Notes: generated by a model not told the origin, from the letters alone. DNA of 64,000 nucleotides from Metridium senile (GCA_949775045.1 OX459096.1:36751316-36815315); one strand, 5' to 3'. Counted from the stretch's first letter, positions 24,501 through 36,292 are shown. Translations and numbers: made by a program.

Positions 24501-25503
24501 GACCAGAATCACAATATCTCAAAAATGCGAACTGGAAAAGAAATTCATGGAGTCTGTGTACATCTCCAAGTATGAACAAGAACAGCTCGGCCAAAAGTTG
24601 AACCTGCCAACCAAGACCATTCAAGTAAGTTAAACTAATTTGATAACAGGATTTGTGCAAGTACGTTCGTCGTTACTTCGATTTCTCGGATGTAGGTTTT
24701 TTGGAATGCCGCGGAGTTCACGGTTGGTTTGGAAAGTGTAATTATCCAGTCATTTTTTTAGGTTCCGTTGATAAGTTTATGCCTTATCTATTTATTCTTC
24801 CTAGTTTTATTAGATAAAACTTAAAAAGGATCCGGAGCTCTCTAAGATCCTACGAAATCAGAAACGTATACGTTTATTTTTATGAGTTAAGTGACGAAAT
24901 CCAACAAGGCGGCCAAACTTTCGAGGGGAAACAGATTTGTCTTGCTTGCTTCGATTCAGATTCAAAACTTAAAAGGCTCTTTTGATTGTTCAATTCGACC
25001 AAATCTACCCAAATAGTCATTTCCCTTGGTCTAGTCATTATACTTTTTCATCGGGAGAGTTTGGTAGATTAATTGAATAGGGTATAAAGCTGATCGACTA
25101 AGGAGAGGCGAGCCACTTTCTCGTACAATGACATTTAATAATTCCCGGATTTAATTGTGATTCTTTGTTCGCGTTTCCCTCCCCATCCTTTACATATAAT
25201 GCTGACGTTTCCTGTTTTCATATCATTTAGACGTGGTTCAAAAATAGACGTTATTGCTGGCGAAAAATGTACACATTTCGCACCAAGCCAGAAGAAACGC
25301 TCCAACGCGTTACCCAGCAAAACGGGAACATAGCTATGGCCTTCCAACAATCGATCATGCCGACCGGCTTTAACACATACGGCAACACATACGGTAGCTA
25401 TGGATACGGTCGTCATGGATACCAAACCTTTGATTTCTGGAACTGCGATGGTCCAGGTCAAGTTTGTAACTACAACTTCTTTCAAAAATACACACATCTC
25501 TAA
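20620..25503 (+). CDS. Homeobox transcription factor (K50 homeodomain), three exons, 173 aa
   Basis: Exons are 20620-20680, 24437-24624 and 25231-25503. Splice sites are AAAAG|GTAAGA, CTATAG|AA, TCAA|GTAAGT and TTTAG|AC, and the phases fit (1, then 0). The homeodomain covers about residues 40-99. It has the expected anchors R5, L16, F20, Y25, L40, W48, F49, N51 and R53, with lysine at position 50, the residue that gives TAATCC-type specificity in Otx/Bicoid/Goosecoid proteins. Positions 54-55 (Tyr-Cys) are unusual. The intron falls between homeodomain residues 46 and 47, a site common in the paired-like class. The C-terminal tail is rich in Tyr, Gly and Asn (NTYG, SYGYGRHGY) and may be an activation or low-complexity segment. 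No paired domain or octapeptide is seen. Exon 1 rests on phase and splice fit only; subfamily unassigned. Acts as a nuclear DNA-binding regulator by family knowledge. Confidence 0.82.
22360..22942. repeat. Tandem duplication, two ~291-bp units, in homeobox intron 1
   Basis: Units start AGTTCGGAAAAGATCAAAGG at 22360 and 22651 and end CCGATTTGGCCGT. Only a few substitutions and poly-T length changes separate them. Confidence 0.95.
23530..23805. repeat. Poly-G-led dispersed repeat with GATCCC text, copy 1
   Basis: A G-run is followed by TGCATGCTCCCATGAT, GTTCCCCATAAGTAAAATAA and CTGAAAATAATTTGGCAGTA. The same order recurs in the same orientation at 51085-51305. No coding capacity. Located in homeobox intron 1. 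Confidence 0.85.
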
Positions 25504-25735
25504 ATCTTAGCTTAATATTCTTGTGTATACACCAAATTGAAAAACGTAACCGTTGCTGTTGTATTCTAAACGTCGATCATGCATCATAGAAGCTAAGACG
25601 TTGGGGGATGGACAACGATATTCTCAACAGGCAGAGAAAATTCTTAGACCCATTATTCACATTATGTCGACAAACTTATGACCACAACATTATTAGTTCT
25701 ATTCCAAAGCCGTAAATGTTTTAATTTCTCTTAAA

Positions 25736-26045
25736 AAACTCATGAATAATTAATGATACATTTTCAAAAGAAACCATGACCATGACGAGTGTTGTAAATC
25801 TGATACAACACTAGTGTTGTATATCCTGATTTGCATAAGTTTTAACTTGTAATTTCTCGGCGAGATTTATTTTAATCTTGAACATTTTGGTAAAATATGA
25901 AAGAGCTAACCTAGACGTTTTTTAAGTCGTTTACAACATTCGCATCCGTTGTGTATCGGCTATACAATCGCGCGCCTTCGGCTTGCGATTGTATCTGCCG
26001 ATACAACACGGCCGCTCATGTTGTAAACATTACAAAGTAATTACT
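25736..26045. repeat. Foldback repeat with internal hairpin
   Basis: The left part is the inverse of the 12940-13045 repeat. A strong hairpin at about 25955-26020 pairs GTTGTGTATCGGC with GCCGATACAACAC and GCGATTGTAT with its complement, around GCGCGCCTTCGGC. Confidence 0.7.
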
Positions 26046-27064
26046 TTGTTCGTGGTTTCTATTTTGATTTCCAGGAGAGTGACAGTGAAACTGTGTTCGT
26101 TAGTTTCTTGACAGATATTAAATTGGCAAAAGCCATTGGGCTGGGTTATACTAACTGTAAATACTATATTATCATTGTCAGAGAAGTGCGTTTCATTTTA
26201 ACCATTGGACAATGATCTCAATGCCAATCCTGTGAAAAGCACTTCAAATGCATCTGTTGTTCAATGTAATCAGTTGTCTGTGCTTTGTGTATATATATTT
26301 TTGTCATTAACAAGTATACAAGTGGTTTGTTGCTAGGTGTTACAATAATGACTGCAACTTGAAAAAGGGTCAACAAGATCAGTACAGAGCTATCTTTATT
26401 TCAAGATAAATGCCACGACCGTTTTACTATTGTTTATTTGGTTAAAAAGGTATGATTCAAATATGCATATGTTGGTAAGTTATACAAGGTCAGTACGTAC
26501 CCAATTAATTAATTAATAGAGCTATAAGCTACTTTAAAAAAGAGCACGAGACTGAGGCGAGTTCTTCAATTAGCCCAAAATCAATTAACCCAATGAGCTC
26601 ATAATCATTTTAGAGCATGTAAACTCAGTACATTTTGAGATATCGACGGTTACTGCAGGTAACTTATCCCCATACATGTTTATTAGTTTTAATGGTAGCT
26701 TTTCAAAGGTCATAACTTCAATTCGTTTTGGAGAATTACTTATTTCATGCAAATGATAAACACTTTTTTGTAACTAGGCCAAGTCTCCTGCTTGTTTCTA
26801 AATTGGCTAATGGCGTAGGGCTAAGAATGACATTTGTTGTACTATATATCTATTTAGTAAACATAATATATTATTGCCGATAATAAATCAAATATGACTC
26901 AATCAAAGTTGATGCTATAACGTAACAGCTACAACGGCTCTGGCATCGTGTACCAGATTATATGGATCTGTTATACAAGAGCAGCATTTAGACTCATTTG
27001 AGCATGTCGATTCCATCGCGGCACTCTTTGCTGGCAATAAGTACACGACGACAGAGCCGTTATA

Positions 27065-27292
27065 ACAGGGTCTGAATGGGGGGGGTTCCCAATATCAGTT
27101 AACAGCTAAATTTTAGCAATTTTCTCAGTTATCAGTTAAATGTTTCGGTTCTTGTGAAAACAAAGAAATATTCATTTTCAAATTTATTAATTAAAAACAA
27201 AGAAATATCAGCTGACAGTTATCCTATTCTCAGTGAACAGTTAATTTTTTAGCCGTTTCTCAGTTAACAGTTAACCCCATTCAGACTCTGTT
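27065..27292. mobile_element. Small inverted-terminus element (228 bp)
   Basis: The left end ACAGGGTCTGAATGGGG and right end CCCCATTCAGACTCTGTT are inverted. The interior has tandem CAGTTAACAGTTAA-like motifs. It lies inside a second inverted pair, AACGGCTCTG (26933) and CAGAGCCGTT (27051). Confidence 0.6.
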
Positions 27293-28099
27293 GGAACGAA
27301 GAAAAATACCCAGTGATCGAACTGTCTTTTTATTCTTTTGCTCATGTGAATGAGCTCTTACCTTTACCATCGACTATCACTCTACTACATAACCCCCTTT
27401 AAAAAGAAGATCGGAGTATTCTCTATTCCAAAAGTTTGATTTGACAAACATGTAAGTGTTAAATTGTTTTTAAATTATGATATAATTTTCATTGTGTTTC
27501 CTAAACGTACCACGTTTTAATCGTCCTCATAATATTCATTTTAGAATGATCATTGCTTAAATTATGAATACATGAAGCTCTCAGCAAGGGTGCAGCATAT
27601 GCAGCAATCAATGACCTGTTATTTTAATTCATGGTGGTGACGTTTACAAGGTTGGTATCTTGAAATATAACCATGCACTTCTGTATTATTTTTTAACAAA
27701 CATTTTTTTATATAACACATCTACATAAAGTACTCGTTTCCGGGAACTTCATACCGTGTGTTGCTGTTTGAAATGCAGAACTTGAGTACTTCAGAAACTC
27801 GTAGTTTATGGAGATGTATTATTTAAAGAAAATGCAGCATAAGTTTATAAAGAATTGAAGAAACTTACCACTTTTATTAGATGAAAGTTGCATTAAAGTT
27901 GTATTATCACTCGTGCTTCGTACTCGTGGTACTAAGCAACTTTCAACAGATACACAGAGAAGATTATGTTATATATTCTGTTCATCAAATACATTTCAAA
28001 AATAGTTGTCGCAGCCGAAGCTAAGGTCCATATTCTGAAGCCTGGATGCAAAGTATGTCTGTAATATGAATAATGAAATGCGTTTGGTGTATAAGTAAA

Positions 28100-28165
28100 A
28101 TACAGATACATGAGAAAAATATCATATGCCCTTGGCGGGAATTGAACCCCACGGTTTATTATTAC
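28100..28165 (-). mobile_element. tRNA-derived SINE remnant (family 2)
   Basis: On the minus strand it reads GGGGTTCAATTCCCGCCAAG, a B-box-like segment, followed by GGCATATGATATTTTTCTCA. The same text recurs near 44140-44190 and 47899-48010. Confidence 0.6.
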
Positions 28166-28419
28166 TACGGTTTATTATTACATATCTGTAATATGAACAT
28201 AACTTCGGATGTATAACACGATTTTTCAAAAAATATCTGTTTCGTCATCTAGTATTTCAACAACCTGTTATAGTCAGTAACACGAACACGTACAACCAGA
28301 AATGCTGTGAATTGATATATAAAGAGAAGAAATACCGACATCCTTTGCAGGTTTTAGAGTGTGGACTACAGCTTTGATTACCACAACGGTTTTTGAAACA
28401 GGGTATATGAAAATCTGAT

Positions 28420-28545
28420 CCATGATCCCCCAAAATATGGTAATTCTGATTCCTGAACCCGGCCCCAAAAAGATGGAAATTCCGATCCCTCCCCCCCCCC
28501 CCCCCCCCCCAATCTGATCTCGCTGATCCCTGAGCCAAAATACCT
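28420..28545. repeat. Poly-C / GATCCCTGA dispersed repeat
   Basis: A C-run at about 28490-28510 is set in TGATCCC and CTGATCCCTGAGCC motifs. It is related in style to the repeats at 23530, 51085 and 57225. Confidence 0.65.
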
Positions 28546-29404
28546 CGTTACTACCCAGTCTAGATAGCAATAAAATTTCCAAAAGAAAATCCTTATTCTT
28601 TAACATCTTTTGAATAAAACGTTCAGCGACAAAAACAGCTAGCGACAAAAACGCTACACTTGAACTATTGGCAGATACAGATGATCTAAGACAGTAAGGC
28701 TTTTTAATTTCCTTTTGCTAGTAAGAATACCTTATATGTGTACCAGAGGTTATTTTTTACATGCATTGTCGTTTGTAAATGTAACGGTTTGTAAGCAATT
28801 GATTGTTAACGGTAATTTGTAAGACGTGCAAATGATTAATATAAATACTAGATCAAGAAAACCCCTGGTTTCAAGTTGTGAGATTAATAAATATTTTTTT
28901 TCAAAGGAGAAGAAGCGAAATAATCAGTATCAAAACAACAAACGCTGTCCTACTTTGATCACAAGTGGACATTTTATGCATTATTTGATCGGTTCTTTAT
29001 GCTAGAACAATAAAATATCCACGAATATCGAATTTACCTTTGATAAAGACTTCCAAATAGGAATAAGGAGCAGTATTCCATAGAATCGGGTATTCTTGGC
29101 ATAATGATTTAGATCTTTTTCTTGTCGAACGGTCAACCACAAAAGGAACAAGTACAGTGACTTCGTTTGGCTAGTAATTTATTATGTTTGAAAACATTTA
29201 TTTTGAGAAAAAAATCCAAAACCCATGCAACAACAAGTTTTTATTTTTATAGAGTACTATTTTTAGGATAAACTATATACTTAATTTACAAACGTAGATC
29301 GTCCATCTCTTTAGTCAGATATAATAGATATGATATATCTTTCACATGTAAATTGAAGTTTTCAGACAAATTAGGAGAAACCATGGTAGTGCATGGTAAC
29401 TGCA

Positions 29405-29700
29405 TCCCGGTTGGCTCAATTGGTAGAGCATCGGATTTGAAGGGCTCGCGCCCCGGGTTCGCCCAGTGTTCGCGCCCCGGCCGAACCAACACTCAGAGTC
29501 TTAAAATAATTGAGGAGAATGTACTAACTATGTTATTTCCATCTGCAAATTGTAAAACTTCTTGTCGTCTCGGATAAGGACGTTAAATCGGAAGTACGGT
29601 CTCTCTACACTACACTGACCAATCTTCATTGGAGGGACGTAAAAAAAAAACACTGGGGACGTAACAAACCCAGGCCGTGACCACCCTCAGTGACAGGCTG
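29405..29700 (+). mobile_element. tRNA-derived SINE (family 1)
   Basis: The head contains an A-box (TGGCTCAATTGG) and a B-box-like GGGTTCGCCC, the internal RNA polymerase III promoter of a tRNA gene. The body includes CTCAGAGTCTTAAAATAATT, TCTCGGATAAGGACGTTAAA and a poly-A stretch. The body is shared with 58255-58503 (minus) and with the ends of duplication units A and B. The tRNA half lacks an intact cloverleaf, so it is not a functional tRNA gene. Confidence 0.8.
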
Positions 29701-30137
29701 AAACTTAATACATGCTAACTACTAATTTCCTCACGATAGTAAGCCGTCAGCGGTCCGTGCGATAATTGTAAAGCGCATTGGGACGTAGAAGTACATAGTA
29801 TTAGTACATAGTATTTCATAGATTATCTAAAAAATAAAGTTTCCTCGGACATGTGTCTGCTGAAGCCTGATAAGGAGAGAGGCCGGCATCATCGTTGTCG
29901 GTTGTTCTTGGTGGTGAATTTTGTCGTCGTACATGTGTTATTGATTACTCCTGGGTATTTCATATTTCATTTGTAGGTTGCACATCATTGATTTCTTTTC
30001 CTACACTAAAGATCCTTTTGGAGTTTGAGTTTAAAAACCGGTTGAATTGTTAACCAAAATTAAGCTGAAGAGAGCAAATAGTCTTTATAATCTATACTTT
30101 TCTGGGTTTCTTTGTTAGTTGTGATACTCTGTGTTGA

Positions 30138-30338
30138 TTAATTGGTTCCTTCAGAATGTTCTGTATTCAAAGAATGCTGTGATAAATCATCTCCCATAGC
30201 TGTGGTTTCAGTGACCATATTCGCATTATTATTTACATTGTTTTGATCTTCACTTGTGACGTCTGTCGGTGAGTCTTGCTGTACCTCATTTTGGGGAGTG
30301 TCTGGTAATAATTGTTTCTGTGAAACGTTTAAGACGTC
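30138..30338 (-). other. In-frame coding-like tail after the stop codon of the histidine-rich gene
   Basis: Reading on in the same frame past TAA (30341-30339) gives 66 sense codons and then TAA at 30140-30138. The composition matches the upstream protein (Asn, Gln, Asp, Thr and Ser rich; for example NVNNNANMVTETTAMGDD). It could be a recent nonsense mutation, stop readthrough, or a sequencing or assembly error. Confidence 0.65.
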
Positions 30339-33300
30339 TTAATTCGCAGATGTTATCTCTTGCATATCGCTTAAATCCTGCTCTTCTTCTGTATTGTTTT
30401 TCATTGACATAGCATTGGTTTGAGAAAGATCATCTTCTTGAGATGTATTTACACTTTGGAGTGGCATTGCATTATCTATACTAGAAGTAGCATCTTTCGA
30501 GGTCACATCATTGTTTAGGGGTGCAGTTTCTGGTTGGAGTGCATCTCCATTTTGTGGGGTCATATCATTAGATTGGTGTGTAGTATCATCTTTCGAGGTC
30601 ACATCATTGTTTTGGGGTGCAGTTTCTGGTTGAATTGTATCTCCATTTTGTGGTGTCATATCATTAGATTGGTGTGCAGTATCATCGTTCGAGGTCACAT
30701 CATTGTTTTGGGGTGCAGTTTCTCGTTGAATCGCATCTCCATTTTGTGGTGTCATATCATTAGATTGATGTGTAGTATCATCGTTCGAGGTCACATCGTT
30801 GTTTTGGGGTGCAGTTTCTGGGTGGAGTGCATCTCCATTTTGTGGTGTCATATAAGATTGGTGTGTAGTATCATCTTTCGGGGTCACATCATTGTTTTGG
30901 GTTGCAGTTTTTGGTTGGAGTGCATCTCCATTTTGTGGTGTCATATCATTAGATTGATGTGTAGTATCGTCTTTCGAGGTCACATCGTTGTTTTGGGGTG
31001 CAGTTTCTGGTTGGAGTGCATTTCCATTTTTTGGTGTCATGTCATAAGATTGGTGTGTAGTATCATCTTTCGAGGTCACATCATTGTTTTGGGGTGCAGT
31101 TTCTGGTTGGAGTGCATCTCCATTTTGTGGGGTCATATCATAAGATTGATGTGTAGTATCATCGTTCGAGGTCACATCATTGTTTTGGGGTGCAGTTTCT
31201 GGTTGGAGTGCATCTCCATTTTGTGGGGTCATATCATTAGATTGATGTGTAGTATCATCTTTCGAGGTCACATTGTTTTGGGGTGCAGTTTCTGGTTGGA
31301 GTGCATCTCCATTTTGTGGTGTCATATCATTAGATTGGTGTGTGGAATCATCTTTCGAGGTCACAGCATTGTTTTTGAAAGCAGTTTCTGGTTGGAGTGC
31401 ATCTTCATTCTTAGCAGGGACATCACTGTTTTGGCCGGAGAGATTTTGTAGAGGAGCATCTGTATTTTCGGTTCTCATGCCGGTAGCTTGATGGGAGTTA
31501 TCTTTATCACTGTTAAGGGCAGCAATATCTGGCTGAGACATATCTCCATTTTGAGGTGTAATGCCGTTATCTTTGTTTGAGGTATCGACTTTTATAGATA
31601 CATCACTGGTTTGGGGACCTTTTTCTGGCTGGGCCTCAGCTTGGTGCAAATTGTCATCTTTCAAAGGCACATCATTGCTTTGGAGTACCATCCCATTGAT
31701 TTGATAAGGATCTTGGTTGTTATAGTTGTCTTTTAAAGGTATAATATTGCTTTGAGAAACAGCTTTTGACTGGAGTGAATCTGTACTCTTTGGTGCTATT
31801 TCATTGACGTCACTCAAGGTATCAGCTTTCACAGAGAAATCATTATTTCGGGAGGCGCTTTCGAGAGCATCTCCATTTTGTGTTTCTATTATGTTACCTT
31901 GATGCATGGTATCAGCTTTCAGAAGTACGTCACTGTTTTTCAATTGAGGATAATTATCTTTTTGAGGAACACCCCCATTTGAGAGGACCATTTTTTTCGT
32001 AGAGGTGTCCTTATTTTGTATAGTGTCCATAGTATCATTAAATCTGTTCAATTCTGCAGAAGTCGCATTGAGCATTTGTCTTGATGACACTTCCCCATCC
32101 TCAATTTCTTGGTCTATAGGTTGTGGACTCTGTTTTAAAGGAGAAGTGTCTTTTAAGGGAATACCACTTGTTGGGTTCTTTGGTTGTGTTTGCTTATATT
32201 CTAAATTGACATCGTCAGTAGTATTTGTTAGACTCGCAGAGGGTAATTCTCCATCGACAATGACTTCTTTTAAAGGTGTATCAAGGATATCAGTCGTGCT
32301 ATTAGCGATAACTGCTCCAGATTCGCCAGTTCTTCCATTTTGTTTCATGACTTGACTTTCCACAATTTCTCCATTAGGTGTCATTTCTTGGCGATGATCG
32401 TCGGTTGGTTTTTCAGTTGCTACTGTAGATGGTGTTATGACGTTGACTTTAAAATTGTCTTTTTCTCGCTCATCCGTCTGTCGATCTTCTGTTTTAGACG
32501 CAACATCTTCACTGTTTTTAGATTGATCGGAATTTACACTCCCTGAGGATTGATGTACTGACTCAGGTCCATCCTTCTGAGTATTGCTTACAGTACTTGC
32601 TTGAGGGGATAACGTAGACTTTGCAGGTACTACTGATCCTTGGTCAATATTTAAATCGTGATCTATATTATCATCTGTCTCAACAGCAGTGTCAGCCGTG
32701 GCAGAGTTCACCTTGTCTATTGATTTCGAGGCTACTTTGTGATCTATATCATCATCTGTCTCCATAGCAGTGTCAGCCGTGGCAGAGTTCACCTTGTCTA
32801 TTGATTTCGAGGCTACTTTGTGATCTATATCATCATCTGTCTCCATAGCAGTGTCAGCCGTGGCAGAGTTTCCCTTATCATCACTTGTCGCTACAGCAGT
32901 GTTTCCAGTGTCAACTGAGGCAGAATTTCCATTATCTATTGGTTTCGAAGCTACGTTCTTTTTGGTGTTGTCCTGTGAGTTCTGTACAGGCTCACCTGCC
33001 GAATCATCTAAGTTAGGTTTTTCATTTGGGCTTGGGTCGTCAATTTTAGTTGTCAGTTCACTATTTGTGACACTCTCGCTGTCAATGTTCTGCTCTGAGA
33101 TTGTGGAGTTTTGAAGGGGCTCATTCGAAGTATCGTCTATACTAGCGTTACCAAATGGGCTTGTTACACTTGCAACATTCTGGAGCTGAAAGTTTGGAAC
33201 ACTTTCACTGTCAATATTTGTGATTGGTGATGTATTAGGATTGTCGTTGACAAAAATATTTGTTCCTGGAGTTGAATCCACTTCATATGAAACTGATGTA

Positions 33301-35097
33301 TCTGGCTGACTAAACTCTTCCTGTAAGGGCTGATCAATAGATGATTCTGTTGGACTAGGCAACATTGCCAATCTGTTTGGTGGAATCTCTACACTAGGGT
33401 TCGGAATAGTTTCTCCATCTTTTTTTGACTTAGAAAGCAGAGTGGCTTTGTTTCCCTTCTTGTCAACTTTACTCTTTGCTGGTTTATCTTCTTTTAGAAT
33501 CTTTGGTTTCAATTTCACAATTTTTCTGATGAGTTTTGGTGAAGTAAATGTTTTGGTTACCTTTTTACTAGAAGCTTTCAAGCTTTTAGTTGGTTTTGGT
33601 GGATGTGGTGGTGTTGGAGTGATGATAAAACCAACGCCTTTATTCAACATCTTCTTTAGTTTGGCCATCTTCATTATTGGCAATCGTGGAGGAACAGACT
33701 TAATTGGATCGTTCGGAACTGGTGTTGATGTCGGTTGAGGCTGCCATACTGTAGGTTGCGCATCACCAATGGCAGCATTGGCATCATCCTCTTCTTCTTC
33801 ATCATTGTGATAAGGAGATGTAGGGGTAGGTGTTGCTACACTGGGAGTTACAGTTGGCATCTCTACAGGAGGAACTGGAAGTGGAGTAAGAAGAAAAAGC
33901 TCCCTCAGTTTACACAGTGTAATCATGAAATCCGATGAACATTACAAATGTTACTAAAACTTATTATTATTATACAGTATCTAACCTTTTTTGCTTTGTT
34001 TGACAAGTGATGCTGTTGGTTTAGAAGGATGTTTTGACTCGTTATTTTTTAGGTTAGTACCCAGCTGCATGAATCCTTTACCAAGACTGACCAAAAGCTG
34101 AGGAAAAGAATCGCGTTTTGTCTGCGCATGCTTTACTAGGTACTTTTGTGCATTTTCTTGCTTTTCTTTTTCATCTTTTAATTTTAACACCAACTTCTGA
34201 TGAAATGATATGTGATGGTGAGGATCATGGTGGTGGAGGTGATGCTTGCTGTGGGTATGGTGAAGTTTATGGTGGTGGTGATGATGCTTGTGATATTTGT
34301 AATGTTTGTGGTGATGAGGAGTATGGTGGTAGTGATGGTGATGAGGGTGGTGGTGGTGGTGATGATGATGGTGGTGGTGGTGGTGGTGATGAAGATGGTG
34401 TTTGTGAACGTGCTTCTCTATCATTTTTTTCACTGCATTCTGTTTCGTGGAGGTACCTAGGAAACACAAATAAAGAACAATCAGAGCAAGATGTTAATTG
34501 GTTAATTGCATTTTTGTTAAATACATATCACAATGCACAACTCCATCAGTGTGAAACAGTTACATATAATATTATTGGACACAAATATATAATTACTTAC
34601 GCTAGCCAGCACCACCAAAACTAGTATGAAATAACACTGGAAAAGTAGTTAAAACCGACGTATTTCAAAGGTGAATTATATGTCATTGATTATGTTTGCT
34701 ATAGTTTTTTCAAAAAAATCCTCTGATGACATTGATGCGGATAAGAATTACTTTACTTGTTTGTTTACAAAAGAAAATTATTTACATTGTCCACGATACC
34801 ACTATATACTTCAGTTGAAAATAATCCACAGATATTATCAAAAAAGGAAAAAAAAACTTGAATAACATCTTTGGAAATAAAATATAAAACAGAATGAAAC
34901 CGATTCTCAATTCAGTAAAACAGGGTAAAGTTTCTTTACCAAAATCTCATGAAATCAGAGTCTATCCCTTAGAATAACTAAAATTACAAGTTTACCTAGA
35001 TTTTAATTCGTCAATTTTCTAGCGAAACCTTACCCGATACTTGGATTACAGCCCAAAGACCGAAGCAGAGCACCAAGAAAAATGTCAAGCGTCTCAT
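30339..35097 (-). CDS. Large secreted histidine-rich, acidic-repeat protein (about 1356 aa)
   Basis: Coding exons on the minus strand are 35097-35034, 34456-33986 and 33874-30339, with matching phases (TCGG|GTAAGG, CCTAG|GT, AAAAAG|GTTAGA, TTCCAG|TT). Exon 1 encodes a signal peptide (MRRLTFFLVLCFGLWAVIQ, then VSG). Exon 2 encodes a histidine-rich block at about residues 37-108, including a run of 15 His, then a basic amphipathic segment. Exon 3 encodes a short Pro/Thr and acidic stretch, a Lys-rich stretch (motifs KLKKML, KPTKSLK), and a long Asn/Asp/Ser/Thr-rich region. The latter holds 27-aa repeats (METDDDIDHKVASKS) and about ten 32-aa repeats (core TPQNGDALQPETAPQNN). No cysteine-rich or enzymatic domain is seen. 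The composition suggests an extracellular metal- or calcium-binding or matrix protein, which is inference. No family recognised. The stop at 30341-30339 is followed in frame by 66 more coding-like codons. Confidence 0.8.
30478..31425 (-). repeat. Coding 96-bp tandem repeats (~10 units)
   Basis: On the + strand the units carry GGTTGGAGTGCATCTCCATT and ATCATTGTTTTGGGGTGCAG. Some units are shortened by one or two codons but never shift frame. The + strand frame of 305 codons across it exists only because the repeat length is divisible by three. Confidence 0.95.
32690..32870 (-). repeat. Coding 81-bp tandem repeats (~2.5 units)
   Basis: Units encode the motif DTAMETDDDIDHKVASKS, continuing IDKVNSATA. 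The two full copies are nearly identical at the DNA level. Located in exon 3 of the histidine-rich gene. Confidence 0.9.
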
Positions 35098-35674
35098 GGT
35101 ATGTAAATAAAATAGTTTAAAGGGCAATCTTTTTGATATTTTTCATCGATGTTCTACTGTAACTGTGAACAGTTCGAGTTTTGTGTTATCATAGCTCTGG
35201 AATGTATTTGGTTTTGAAAAGAAAAACATCGAAAAGGACAATCAGCATTCAAGCGGGTGAAACAAGAAACAAATAACAAACTTTAATAAATTAATTATAA
35301 AGCTAACCTTATTCAAATAACTCCACAGATAAAATTATTCTAATCAGCAATATACTTCTTCTAATAAAACAAGTAATTCAGTATATTTCATTTCGATCCA
35401 TTTTTGACTCGAGGTAATAAAGGTAAATCGATTGAACGGTCATCAATTAAGACAATATATTTTGCTATATAATTAAAATCACAAGAGAACCAATACTTTT
35501 GTAGTGTATCTAAATCAGTTTAATATGCAACCACCAAAAACATTAATGAAATTTTTACGAAAAATATGAGTATCACTGAGATCAATTTTGAAGAAAATAT
35601 TTAACGGTAAACATCACTAGAGCCGGTCTCCGCTTTCCCAGTGTTTCACCTGTAAAGTTGTGATAACTACTTAC

Positions 35675-35740
35675 CCAAGCGTTAACACTTGCTTGAATAT
35701 ACCACGTGCTCGCTGTTATGGTGGGAGGCGGGCAGGAAAC
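35675..35740 (-). other. Possible 5' untranslated exon of the histidine-rich gene
   Basis: On the minus strand a consensus donor (CTTGG|GTAAGT) at 35675/35674 follows a stretch without a useful start codon. An acceptor-like CAGTTACAG lies about 60 bp before the ATG at 35097. This is based only on splice-site match. Confidence 0.3.
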
Positions 35741-36114
35741 CAATGAAATACAAAATGATCGCAGACAAAAATAATAAGTATATAGAATGCCGTAGAACAG
35801 ATTCACAAAATAGAACGCGTGGTCACTTCCCATTTGGATGTTGTTGATCTGATTTGATTGAGTTGATCTCATTAACCCGTGAAACACTCTTCAGTGTTTC
35901 ACTTTTTAATGCACATTAATTCCATTGTGTTCTTTTATTTGACAATCACTTTTTAACTAATACACTACTTTGTTTCAAAGGTTAATGAGAACAACTCTAT
36001 CAATTTTGATTTATAGAATGAACAGTTTCAATCGTAAAAGTTTAAAACTTTACTAAAATTGTACTCTGATCATCATCATTACTATTAAGTACTATACTGC
36101 TATTACTGCTACTA

Positions 36115-36292
36115 CAGTCAACTCTCGTTATAACGGACACCTTCGGGACCGTAAATCGATGTCCGTAATAGCGAGTGTTCGCTGTAAAGGGAGTTATTTT
36201 CAGTTATTTCTTTTGAGCGGGGATTTATTTTAGTGTCCGTAATAATGGGGTGTCCGTAATATCGGGGGTCTCAAGGCGAGAGTTCCTTAAAG
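36115..36292. mobile_element. Tigger/pogo-like MITE remnant
   Basis: It starts CAGTCAACTCTCGTTATAAC followed by GGACACC, a terminus typical of pogo/Tigger elements in animals. The right end has GGTGTCCGTAATATCGGGGG and GGCGAGAGTT, a diverged inverse. Internal GTCCGTAAT motifs recur. Confidence 0.65.

Larger units (their letters stand above)
25504..30137. other. Intergenic region between the homeobox and histidine-rich genes
   Basis: No supported gene. It holds the foldback at 25736-26045, a small transposon-like unit at 27065-27292, a tRNA-like remnant at 28100-28165, the poly-C repeat at 28420-28545 and a SINE at 29405-29700. I found no clear AATAAA soon after the homeobox stop codon. Confidence 0.55.

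Noticed and set aside
29405..29470. Functional tRNA gene
   Set aside because: A and B boxes are present but the anticodon arm and acceptor pairing are not; the downstream body is shared with other SINE copies.
30534..31451. 305-codon + strand frame
   Set aside because: It is the antisense of the in-frame 96-bp coding repeats; the minus strand has a signal peptide, splice continuity and protein-level constraint.
33981..34469. Single-exon histidine-rich protein starting at its own Met
   Set aside because: Its apparent first residues lie in the intron. The acceptor at 34456 joins in phase to the signal-peptide exon, which explains the protein better.
34118..34624. 168-codon + strand frame rich in Gly, Asp and Glu
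   Set aside because: Antisense of the poly-His codons; no splice context or independent support.
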